Shown here: positions 7,479-14,472 of the stretch, piece by piece
How the letters are laid out: each line of letters begins with the position of its first letter
Numbering within the stretch: position 1 is the first letter of the stretch
Notes under the pieces: model-generated
Database searches by the model: none
What the model saw: the letters and a program-made list of their open reading frames with translations, nothing else
Told to the model about the DNA's origin: nothing
Source: Micrococcaceae bacterium UBA4005
Lineage (GTDB): Bacteria > Actinomycetota > Actinomycetes > Actinomycetales > Micrococcaceae
Length of the DNA: 14,568 bases
NCBI GenBank assembly: GCA_002384315.1
Contig: DGBL01000221.1
Location: 1-14,568, forward strand
Direction: 5' to 3'
Made by a program: the position numbers and the translations under genes

Positions 7479-7733
7479 CTACGGGGCTTTGAGCACCCTG
7501 TCCACGGCTCGTGGGCTGTTCAGCGGCTCGACGACGCCCATCTGGTAGGGACAATCCTGCTCAAGGACATACCCGCATCTGGCGATGTGCCGCTCCGGGC
7601 TTCCGGAGATACTGAAATCGGGTGGCATTTCCACCCTGATTCCTGGGATGCGAGCTGTTCGTTGCGGCAGCCTCGTTACAGTAACGTCCCGGGGCATTCC
7701 ATTCGCGTGCAACAGACCCGGGAGTTCCCGCAC
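7479..7733 (-). CDS. Hypothetical small protein (84 codons), doubtful
   Basis: An open frame of 84 codons from GTG 7733, with codon third positions mostly G or C, ends 34 bp before def on the same strand. I do not recognise the product. It is rich in Arg and Pro, with two cysteines near the end (HIARCGYVLEQDCPYQM) and no membrane segment. The frame continues upstream of the GTG for 13 more codons to a stop, reading IEYCEQKW, which resembles real protein, but no standard start codon or good ribosome binding site is found there. It may be a small real gene, an N-terminally degraded remnant, or a chance ORF. The opposite-strand ORF over the same bases looks less protein-like. Confidence 0.3.
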   Translation of the reverse strand: MRELPGLLHANGMPRDVTVTRLPQRTARIPGIRVEMPPDFSISGSPERHIARCGYVLEQDCPYQMGVVEPLNSPRAVDRVLKAP

Positions 7734-7768
7734 CCACTTCTGCTCGCAGTATTCAATCGCCGATAATC

Positions 7769-7779
7769 TACATTATGTA
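7769..7779. promoter_or_regulatory. Palindrome TACAT-T-ATGTA, possible operator
   Basis: A perfect 5-bp dyad around one central base lies in an AT-rich patch (about 7760-7800) of a 250-bp gap without convincing genes. It is 36 bp upstream of the doubtful 84-codon ORF and could be an operator for it. No partner promoter is clear. Confidence 0.25.
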
Positions 7780-7932
7780 AACTAGACTTGATTTGACCGC
7801 TCGAATTTCCTCCTAGGACTTATTAACGTCCCTGGCTGGTTGAGGTACCTGGATGGTTGCGGGCCTGAATGCAAAACCTTCGGCAGTCCCCCCTGTGCGT
7901 ATCGCATTAGGTCGATTCCGAAGGTGAACTCG

Positions 7933-7972
7933 GGTGGCTGGAGCCGCTGGCACCCCAACGGATCCAGCCACC
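7933..7972 (-). terminator. Inverted repeat after the NCS1 permease gene, probable terminator
   Basis: GGTGGCTGGA (7933-7942) and TCCAGCCACC (7963-7972) form a perfect 10-bp stem with a 20-nt loop, ending 11 bp downstream of the permease stop. The position fits a terminator for the minus-strand catabolic operon. A T-run is lacking. GAAGGTG (7919-7925) could pair instead with CACCTTC (7970-7976), giving a competing structure. Confidence 0.45.
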
Positions 7973-7983
7973 TTCACTCTCTA

Positions 7984-9423
7984 TTAGCCCACGTTCGCAG
8001 GTTGCACGCTGGCTCGGACAGTAGCCGGTTTTGTGCGGTCCACGAGCAGGGTCAGGAGGGTGTACGCGCCCAGCGAGACCAGGATCGACGGGATACTTGC
8101 CGTGAGGTAGCGGAACATCGCCGTGGACTCAAACGTCACCGGATCCAGGAGCAGGAAGTAGGTAACGACTCCCAGGACCATGCTGACGAATCCGATAATG
8201 TTGAAACCTCCCTGATACCAGTACGGAGTCCCAGGACCGTCCTGGTATAGGCCACGAAGGTCCAGCTTCTGCTTGCGCAGCAAGAAGTAGTCCGCAATCT
8301 GGATTCCACACAAAGGACCGAAAACCACTCCGGACAATGCGAGGAACGTACCGAAGTTATTGAAGAACGGCTCAGAGAGGAAGAGGATGACGACGGCGGA
8401 CGTTCCCGTCGCTAGGACCGTGGCCCCTTCCCACGAAAGACGGCTGTCCAGAGCTGGCTGCTGCTTCAGGGCAAGAGCCGCGGTATAGGTTCCAACCATG
8501 GTCGTGCCGATATTTGCCACGACGACAAAGGCGAATGCAAGCGTCGCGAGTCCGATACCGCCAATGGATATCAGTCCCGAGGTAGGATCTCCCCCGGAAT
8601 CCGGGAAAACCAAGCCTGAGTAAAGACCAATGAGGCAGATCACCGCGACCGCGAGGCCGAGCCCAAACGTCACCGGCATCACAGATTTCCGGGTGCTGGT
8701 GGAGAACCGCGCCATCCCGCCGACATAGGGCCACCAGGACAGAGCCGTCGCCAGCATCAGCTCGATGGCAATCGTGTAATCGAGTAGTTTGTCCCCGCTA
8801 GCGCCGGTAGGCGTGGCATCGGCGATAGCTGCCCAGCCGAGCTTGTAGATAATGACGCCGATAATCAGAATTCCCAGGGTGAGCACCGAGATAGCGACGA
8901 TGCCACCTATGCTCCTCAAGATACCGGGACCTCGTCTGATCAGCGCCCAGACGATCGCGAGGATAACCAGGCTTGAGACGACCGCTGCGCTGCTGCGTCC
9001 ACCCTCTGTGATGAGGCCCATGCTAATGATCAGCTCTGCGGCGGCCTTGCCGCTGAAAATCATCAGCGTCGTTCCCCATCCGACGGTGAAGATGAAAATC
9101 AATGCGACAGTGAAAAGTGACCCCCTGGTGCCGAAGACCGTGCGCGTGGACCTGACTGCCTCAAGTCCGTAGCGCGTCGCTGCCGGGACAGTCGCGAGGA
9201 AGACGAAGAACATGCCCACGAACATGGCGGCCAGCATCACAATGGTTCCCTGCCCTGCTGGCAGATAGAAACTGACGTAACCGCCGATGATGAAACACCA
9301 GGTCGCGACGGCGGCCTGGGAACAATTGAAGAACAGGGTTCGGGGAGACCAGTTTCGTTCGGAGATGCTCAGCGGGAACGAGCCTTCCGTCCCGCCTCCT
9401 CCCCCGGTGTTGGACCGCATCAT
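7984..9423 (-). CDS. NCS1-family permease (nucleobase:cation symporter-1)
   Basis: Integral membrane symporter of 479 aa with roughly a dozen hydrophobic segments. The family recognises purines, pyrimidines, hydantoins, allantoin and some vitamins. The N-terminal NWSPRTLFFNCSQAAVATW matches the conserved NCS1 entry helix. The C-terminal GIQIADYFLLRKQKLDLRGLY, followed by YWYQGGFN and a hydrophobic segment, matches the late NCS1 signature. The ATG at 9423 overlaps the TGA of the upstream small membrane gene (ATGA arrangement) and has GGGGTGG about 5 nt before it, so I prefer it over the GTG at 9432. The gene is the last of a minus-strand unit: amine oxidase, 55-aa protein, permease. Its substrate is probably the amine or a precursor handled by that locus, but sequence alone does not identify it. 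Confidence 0.9.
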   Translation of the reverse strand: MMRSNTGGGGGTEGSFPLSISERNWSPRTLFFNCSQAAVATWCFIIGGYVSFYLPAGQGTIVMLAAMFVGMFFVFLATVPAATRYGLEAVRSTRTVFGTRGSLFTVALIFIFTVGWGTTLMIFSGKAAAELIISMGLITEGGRSSAAVVSSLVILAIVWALIRRGPGILRSIGGIVAISVLTLGILIIGVIIYKLGWAAIADATPTGASGDKLLDYTIAIELMLATALSWWPYVGGMARFSTSTRKSVMPVTFGLGLAVAVICLIGLYSGLVFPDSGGDPTSGLISIGGIGLATLAFAFVVVANIGTTMVGTYTAALALKQQPALDSRLSWEGATVLATGTSAVVILFLSEPFFNNFGTFLALSGVVFGPLCGIQIADYFLLRKQKLDLRGLYQDGPGTPYWYQGGFNIIGFVSMVLGVVTYFLLLDPVTFESTAMFRYLTASIPSILVSLGAYTLLTLLVDRTKPATVRASVQPANVG

Positions 9424-9587
9424 ACGAACCACCCCACGGCCAAAGCGATCAGCGGAATCGCCAAGGTCACAGTGGACAGGCTGGCCATGTCCCGAAGTGA
9501 CATGGCGGGGAATTTCTCCTCGGTTGAGACCAGCTCTGCGAGTCTCGTCTCAAGTTCTGCGCTGTACTGATGTTTTTCTGCAGGCAT
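9420..9587 (-). CDS. 55-aa single-helix membrane protein coupled to the NCS1 permease
   Basis: ATG 9587 follows GAAAGGGG with a 7-nt spacer and opens a 55-codon frame, MPAEKHQYSA...LIALAVGWFV, whose TGA (9420-9422) overlaps the permease ATG by two bases. About 35 mostly charged residues (YSAELETRLAELVSTEEK) are followed by one hydrophobic segment (about residues 37-55) that runs to the last residue. This layout suggests a tail-anchored membrane peptide with a cytosolic helix. Small membrane subunits encoded just before a transporter are known elsewhere, for example MetS with the MetP transporter. I do not know of one established for NCS1 carriers. The overlap implies translational coupling and near-equal synthesis. 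That it is translated is well supported; its role as an accessory subunit is inference. Confidence 0.75.
   Translation of the reverse strand: MPAEKHQYSAELETRLAELVSTEEKFPAMSLRDMASLSTVTLAIPLIALAVGWFV
9484..9506 (-). repeat. Perfect 8-bp hairpin inside the small membrane gene
   Basis: GCCATGTC (9484-9491) and GACATGGC (9499-9506) enclose a 7-nt loop. In the mRNA the hairpin lies about 60 nt before the permease start and could tune translation of the coupled pair. It may also be a by-product of the codons at this site (AMSLRDMA). Confidence 0.4.
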
Positions 9588-9651
9588 TTCTACACCCCTT
9601 TCAAATGGATGCTAGCGAACGGCCGTTGGGGCCGCTCGGGTAATTTGCTGG

Positions 9652-10947
9652 CTAACTGATAAGCCACTTTTTAACGGTTTCGGCAGCCTGTATCCCGGAC
9701 TCGATGGCTCCGTCGATCCAGCCGGCCCACCCACTGGCAATGTCAGAGTTCGCGAACGCGATGCGCCCGTGGGACTCCTGAAGGCCATGGGAATGCGCCA
9801 TGACTTGTCCGGGCCGGTAGGCCATCCATGTACCTTCGGAGAACTCATCCCGATTCCAGTCGTGCGAGTCCACGGCGATTACCTCGACGTTCGGTAGGAA
9901 TTCATGCACAGCACGCGTGATGTCATCCTTATCGTGTGGATTGAGATCTGCTGCTGCGCTGGCGAATCCGACGAGGTATGAGCCCTCGTCAGTCGTGTAC
10001 TCGGTAGCCATCCATTTGATGCGCGTATGCCATCCAACCCCGAAGAAGTTCCGCTCAAGCCCACGAACCAACGCCCAGATTTTCACTGATTCGCCAGCCT
10101 GCTTCTCCTGCGCCATCGCGGCGTGTGATCCGTCGAGCGGGGGTTGGACGTCGATGTTGTCCCAGGTATTGATCGGTGTGGCCATGACGACAGCGCGCGA
10201 TTCGAATACGTCCCCGTAACGCGTAGTCACCTGAGTCCGCTCCCCCACCGCATGGATTGACTGCACTGGGTTGTCGAGTCGGACATCGGTCTGGGAGTCG
10301 GCAATGATGTGATCTACAAGATTCTTCGTGCCGCCTAGGACCTTATCGGTGAGCAGGGTGTACCAGCCGCTCGCACTCCCGAAGCCCGCCACCCACGAGA
10401 GCACGTGAAGTGCGGAGAGGTTTTGCGGATAGGCGCCAAAGTAGAACGTGGGCCATGCCAGGAGAAACTCGCTGGTTATCCTTGGAGCCTTCAGGTCTTC
10501 AACATAGGTCGAGAAAGGAATATCCAGATCGTCCAGACCGTCCTGGCCCAGTGGCTCTTCGTAAAATCGGATCCTCGCAGCGTCAGCGTTGATTCGGGAG
10601 ATGGCGACCTCGAAATCCGGCCATTGCGTTGCGGGAATCGGAAACGGCTCACGCTTGATTTCATCATCTATAGCCCACCCGAAGTCCTCGGCCGCCGGGC
10701 TCTGATGAGTGCCGATTCCATATCTGCTGAGTTCGGCAGCAACAAATTTCTGCTTAGTCGGTGCGATCCACGTTCCGCCCATCTCCAACTGCTGACTGTA
10801 ACCTTCGAATCGGCGGGACCACGTGCGCCCTCCCAGGCGGTCCCGGCCCTCCAGAAGAATTACCGAATGCCCGGCATTGCTCAGATCACGGGCTGCGATG
10901 ACGCCAGCGAATCCTCCACCTATCACTATCACGTCGGCTGAGTTCAT
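9652..10947 (-). CDS. Flavin-containing amine oxidase (monoamine/putrescine oxidase family)
   Basis: FAD-dependent oxidase of 431 aa that should convert an amine to the imine, then the aldehyde, with ammonia and hydrogen peroxide released. The N-terminal Rossmann motif VIVIGGGFAG (residues 6-15) is followed by Glu33 for the FAD ribose and by RLGGRTWS (38-45), the MAO-family signature. The C-terminal FAD segment is ANSDIASGWAGWIDGAIESG, equivalent to W-x-G-Y-x-x-G-A in the family. No cysteine occurs in the position used for covalent FAD in eukaryotic MAO, so the flavin is probably non-covalent. No signal peptide is seen, so the enzyme is cytosolic. It is divergent from the aldehyde dehydrogenase gene and 64 bp upstream of the small membrane gene. 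Putrescine, tyramine, phenylethylamine or a cyclic amine are all possible substrates. Confidence 0.9.
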   Translation of the reverse strand: MNSADVIVIGGGFAGVIAARDLSNAGHSVILLEGRDRLGGRTWSRRFEGYSQQLEMGGTWIAPTKQKFVAAELSRYGIGTHQSPAAEDFGWAIDDEIKREPFPIPATQWPDFEVAISRINADAARIRFYEEPLGQDGLDDLDIPFSTYVEDLKAPRITSEFLLAWPTFYFGAYPQNLSALHVLSWVAGFGSASGWYTLLTDKVLGGTKNLVDHIIADSQTDVRLDNPVQSIHAVGERTQVTTRYGDVFESRAVVMATPINTWDNIDVQPPLDGSHAAMAQEKQAGESVKIWALVRGLERNFFGVGWHTRIKWMATEYTTDEGSYLVGFASAAADLNPHDKDDITRAVHEFLPNVEVIAVDSHDWNRDEFSEGTWMAYRPGQVMAHSHGLQESHGRIAFANSDIASGWAGWIDGAIESGIQAAETVKKWLIS

Positions 10948-11105
10948 CCTTCGACCACGCTTTCCCTAGAACGAGGGCACATTCGGGCCCCTTGTGTGAT
11001 TTGCGCCACCCCACTGCGGGTTCGCTCTAACATTGCGCCATCTCAACGATGCGAGCCACTAGACGATGCGGAAAATAAACGTCTCGTGTTATGCGCAAGT
11101 ACAGT

Positions 11106-11137
11106 GGCGCTGCAGGGCGCATCACTCACAGCGCCCT
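11106..11137. repeat. Overlapping alternative inverted repeats in the divergent region
   Basis: GGCGCTG (11106-11112) pairs with CAGCGCC (11129-11135), and AGGGCGC (11114-11120) pairs with GCGCCCT (11131-11137). The two 7-bp stems exclude each other because they share the right arm. It may be a regulator-binding region or a switching RNA structure. Confidence 0.35.
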
Positions 11138-11230
11138 CCGCGTAACGCTCGCGGGCACTCGACTCCCGCTGGCCTGATTGTGTCGGTGTATGAAACCGGT
11201 CGAAAGCTTTGCGCGAACGGCGGGTTGTCC

Positions 11231-11263
11231 GCCCGTGATCAGAGTTACACACTGATCACAGGC
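11231..11263. promoter_or_regulatory. Palindromic operator candidate upstream of the aldehyde dehydrogenase gene
   Basis: GTGATCAG (11235-11242) and CTGATCAC (11252-11259) form a perfect 8-bp dyad around a 9-bp spacer. The arms extend to 12 bp with a single mismatch (11231-11242 and 11252-11263). The dyad centre is 48 bp before the GTG start and overlaps the weak -10 candidate. This is where a repressor or activator such as the nearby PucR-type regulator could act. It could also be a 5'-leader hairpin. Confidence 0.55.
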
Positions 11264-11294
11264 GGTAGCAATCGATGGCGAGGAGCCCAGTCAC

Positions 11295-12818
11295 GTGGAC
11301 ATGCAGGTTGAATTTGAGCGACTTAGCGGACAGTATTTCGCCAACGGAGCATATACGCACAGTCCGGGAACGCCACGCACGCCAGTGATCGATCCGGCAA
11401 CTGCGCGGAGGATTGGCGAACTTGCGCAGGTGAGCCGCACAGAAGTCGAGCTGGTCATCGACCACGCCAATCGGGCGCAGAAATTATGGTGGGCGGAAAA
11501 TGCGCTCCACCGCTCGGAACAACTCCACCAGGTCGCCGCCAGTATCCGCGAAGTTGGGTCGAATGTCGCGGAGATGCTGACCAGGGAGACGGGGAAGCCT
11601 TTCAAGGAAAGCGCTGATGAACTCAAGTGGTCGGTTTCAGTCGTCGATTATTATGCCGAGTTGGGCCGGCATTCCCTCGGATCTGTGCTGGGGCCCTCAG
11701 TGGCCGGGCAATTGCACTACACGATCAAAGAGCCCATGGGGGTCGTGGTTATTATCCTTCCCGCAAACTTTCCGATCCTGCTCCTGATGTGGGAAGCCGC
11801 TGCGGCATTGGCAGCAGGTAATGCTGTAATCGTCAAACCTTCGGAATTCGCGTCCCTCACCACGCTGAAGTTCATGGAGGTTTTCGACAACCTCCCGGCT
11901 GGGCTCGTCCAGTGTGTCACTGGAGGAGGTGAGGTAGGCCAGCAACTGGTGGCTCACCCAAACACCCACATGATCGGCTTTACCGGGAGTGTTCCCACGG
12001 GCCAGGCCATAGCCCGCAGTTGCGCCGGTCAGTTCAAGCCCTATCTGATCGAGGCCTCCGGCAACGATGCCTTCATTGTCATGCCGTCCGCGCCTCTCCC
12101 CGTTGCTGCGCGTGCAGCAACCTTTGCGGCGTTCCTCAACTGCGGGCAGGTCTGCACGTCAGCCGAGCGAATTTTCGTGCACAAGGATGTGTATGAGGAG
12201 TTCGTGACGCTCGTCGCCGCCGAGACGCGAAAACTGCGGGTCGGAAATGGCCTGGATAAAGTGGATATAGGCCCCATGGAGCATGCCGGGGAGCGCGACC
12301 GGTTTGAACGCGTTCTGGCACGCGCTGTGGAACAGGGCGCGAAAGTTGTCTGCGGCGGCGGGCGGCCCGAGGATCTTCCGCAGGATCTATCGAACGGTTA
12401 TTTCATGGAGCCCACCGTACTTCGTGATGTGACTGCGGAGATGGATGTCCTCCACAGTGAGGTTTTCGGCCCGCTCGCGCCTATTTGCAGGGTGGAAAGC
12501 TTCGATGAGGCACTGGAATTGACTAACGCATCCCAGTTCGGCCTTGGTGTCACCGTCTACTCCACCGACTCCATTGAGATCTACCGCGCCACAAACGAGA
12601 TCGTTACCGGTATGGTGTGGATCAACGCTCCAATTCTGGACAATGATGCTGGACCTTTCGGCGGACGAAAAATGTCTGGTATCGGGCGCCAGTTGGGAGC
12701 TGAAGGCTTGGACACGTTCAGGCATACGAAGCTTGTCATGGTGGACCCAGCCGCAACTTCCCACGATTTTTGGTGGTTCCCATATTCCGATGAGGAAGCA
12801 TGGGCGTCGCGCACCTAG
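11295..12818 (+). CDS. NAD(P)-dependent aldehyde dehydrogenase with unusual active-site motifs
   Basis: Oxidises an aldehyde to the carboxylic acid; 507 aa, cytosolic, full-length for the family. The catalytic nucleophile is Cys287 in NCGQVCTSAER, the general base Glu253 in IEASGND, and the oxyanion asparagine Asn158 in PANFP, with VKPSE for cofactor binding. The Glu-Cys spacing of 34 residues matches the family. Two motifs deviate: the usual PWNFP reads PANFP, and the usual ELGGK reads EASGN. The C-terminal FGGRKMSGIGRQ motif is normal. GTG 11295 is preceded by AGGAG (11281-11285) at 9 nt and is preferred over ATG 11301. The gene is divergent from the amine oxidase and probably removes the aldehyde that enzyme forms; this link is inference from context. 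Confidence 0.92.
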   Translation: MDMQVEFERLSGQYFANGAYTHSPGTPRTPVIDPATARRIGELAQVSRTEVELVIDHANRAQKLWWAENALHRSEQLHQVAASIREVGSNVAEMLTRETGKPFKESADELKWSVSVVDYYAELGRHSLGSVLGPSVAGQLHYTIKEPMGVVVIILPANFPILLLMWEAAAALAAGNAVIVKPSEFASLTTLKFMEVFDNLPAGLVQCVTGGGEVGQQLVAHPNTHMIGFTGSVPTGQAIARSCAGQFKPYLIEASGNDAFIVMPSAPLPVAARAATFAAFLNCGQVCTSAERIFVHKDVYEEFVTLVAAETRKLRVGNGLDKVDIGPMEHAGERDRFERVLARAVEQGAKVVCGGGRPEDLPQDLSNGYFMEPTVLRDVTAEMDVLHSEVFGPLAPICRVESFDEALELTNASQFGLGVTVYSTDSIEIYRATNEIVTGMVWINAPILDNDAGPFGGRKMSGIGRQLGAEGLDTFRHTKLVMVDPAATSHDFWWFPYSDEEAWASRT

Positions 12819-12942
12819 CGGATGTCAGGTGGATCGGCACAACGGAAATACCTGGAGTCGATTCTGTTGTTCAGGCTTCATTTGTTCACGTCGCTACGAG
12901 CAGTGGGTCGCCGTCATACCGCCCTCACTGAAAGAGTAGCGA

Positions 12943-14454
12943 ATGAGCCTGACTATCGAGCAACTCACTGAGGTTCCGTTCCTCCGCACGCGGTTCCTCG
13001 CTGGGGTTACCGGAGGAAACCGGCCTGTGGTCTGGGCCCATACCTGCGAGCTCCCGGCGCCCTGGAACTGGCTGGGAACCGGTGAGTTGCTCATGACAGA
13101 CGGCTATAACTTTCCGTCGGATGCCGCCAACCAAATCGACTTCGTGCGAAAACTGGCCGAGGCTGGTATCTCCGGCGTCACCCTCGGTGAAGGATTTCAT
13201 GCACCACCGTTGACGCCGGAGGCTGCCGCCTATGCTGACGAAATCGCTTTCCCCGTGTTGGAAACCGCCCATGCGGTGCGATTCGTCACCGTTGCCCGAA
13301 CCGTTGCGGACAGGAACAGCCATAAGGCCAGCGCAAGCCTTGTCCGGATTGTGCGCCTCTACGATGTCCTTCGCAGGCTTGGCATAGGCGTCGGGCAAAA
13401 GAGCGACCTGCTTGAAAAATTAGGCACCGAGGCCGGAGCCGAACTCCATGCTATCGATGTTGTTTCAGGGGCAGCAGTTCTTCCGGCGCTGCAGCCACTG
13501 GAAGAAAGCAAACTGCGGGCCGTCGTCGACGTCGTGAACCAGAAAGGGCTGCCGCTGCCAGCCTTCACCAGGGTACGGCAGGGCGAGAGCGGGACGCTGA
13601 TGGTACTGCCCTTGGGCGGTGCCGGACATACGGTTCTGGTGGCACAAGCGCTGGTGAAGGAAGGAAGTCTGGATCTCGTGGTTCTTCAGCATGCGGCGGT
13701 GATTGTGGGGTTCGAGGTGGAGCGGCATCTGCTGAGCGCGCTCCGCAAACGGGAAGCGGGATCCCGGCTTCTGCAACAACTGGTGGATGGAACCATCGAT
13801 TTGGAAAGCGCTCAGCGCAGGCTCGACGGTATGCGCCTGGCATCAAAACCTTGGCGGGCGATCTGCGCAGTCAGCGGAGGAGCGGTCGCTGCGGATGAAA
13901 TCTCCCGCCGGCTCACAGCCGACCACACCCCGCATATTCTGCTCGACAGCGCAGGCGAGGCGCAGCTGTTGACCAACGGAACCTGGTTCCTTACCGACAA
14001 TGCTCGAATCTTCGAAGGGCTCAACCTCACCGTCGGTGTCAGCCTGCCAATCCACAGCCACCAACGGGTGCCTGACGGGATGAGGGAGGCGCGGTGGGCA
14101 GCCGAGTCCGCCAGATCCACCAGCAGCGCCATAAGCTTCTACGGCGAAGACGCCCCGAGGTTCTTCCCACGAACTGTCGCGGAGGGCGAAGCAGCGGTGT
14201 CCAGCATTCTTGGCTCGGTCATAGCCCATGACGAGCTAAACAACTCCGATCTGCTGCAGTCGCTGGAAGTATTCTTCGAGGTCAACCGGTCCTGGAAGGA
14301 AGCCGCCGAACGGTTGGGCATTCACAAACAGACGCTCGTCTACAGGATGCGCAAGATCGAGACGCTCAGCGGAAAAATGATGCGAAACCTGCAGGACCAA
14401 ACGGATTTGTATCTTGCGGTAAAGACTGTTCAGCGGCTACGACTGGGGTGTTAA
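12943..14454 (+). CDS. PucR-family transcriptional regulator
   Basis: Predicted DNA-binding regulator of the flanking catabolic genes, 503 aa. The N-terminal PucR sensing domain (about residues 1-125) begins MSLTIEQLTEVPFLRTR and contains WLGTGELLMTDGYNF and ISGVTLGEGFH. A weakly conserved middle region follows. The C-terminal PucR-type HTH_30 domain is clear: LEVFFEVNRSWKEAAERLG, then IHKQTLVYRMRKIE, close to the protein end. The ATG at 12943 has AAAGAG six nt upstream. The gene lies 124 bp after the aldehyde dehydrogenase gene on the same strand, so it may be co-transcribed or have its own promoter, which I could not identify. PucR-type regulators control purine, allantoin and GABA catabolism, for example GabR in Corynebacterium. 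Its likely target is the divergent region with the palindrome at 11231-11263. Confidence 0.93.
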   Translation: MSLTIEQLTEVPFLRTRFLAGVTGGNRPVVWAHTCELPAPWNWLGTGELLMTDGYNFPSDAANQIDFVRKLAEAGISGVTLGEGFHAPPLTPEAAAYADEIAFPVLETAHAVRFVTVARTVADRNSHKASASLVRIVRLYDVLRRLGIGVGQKSDLLEKLGTEAGAELHAIDVVSGAAVLPALQPLEESKLRAVVDVVNQKGLPLPAFTRVRQGESGTLMVLPLGGAGHTVLVAQALVKEGSLDLVVLQHAAVIVGFEVERHLLSALRKREAGSRLLQQLVDGTIDLESAQRRLDGMRLASKPWRAICAVSGGAVAADEISRRLTADHTPHILLDSAGEAQLLTNGTWFLTDNARIFEGLNLTVGVSLPIHSHQRVPDGMREARWAAESARSTSSAISFYGEDAPRFFPRTVAEGEAAVSSILGSVIAHDELNNSDLLQSLEVFFEVNRSWKEAAERLGIHKQTLVYRMRKIETLSGKMMRNLQDQTDLYLAVKTVQRLRLGC

Positions 14455-14472
14455 CCCGCCCGGTCACTGTGC

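Larger units (their letters stand above)
10948..11294. other. Divergent promoter region between amine oxidase and aldehyde dehydrogenase genes
   Basis: This 347-bp gap separates two divergent catabolic genes and should hold both promoters. It contains overlapping inverted repeats (11106-11137) and a long palindrome (11231-11263). An open frame of 81 codons over 11066-11311 has no protein-like composition and overlaps the dehydrogenase start, so I treat the region as non-coding. I could not assign a convincing promoter for the minus-strand genes. For the plus strand, TTGTCC (11225-11230) with TACACA or CACACT near 11246-11253 is a weak candidate lying across the palindrome. Confidence 0.6.

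Noticed and set aside
9424..9432. GTG 9432 as the permease start
   Set aside because: ATG 9423 overlaps the upstream stop codon and is better placed after GGGGTGG.
11066..11311. 81-codon plus-strand ORF in the divergent region
   Set aside because: Its composition is not protein-like, it overlaps the dehydrogenase start and it covers the palindrome.
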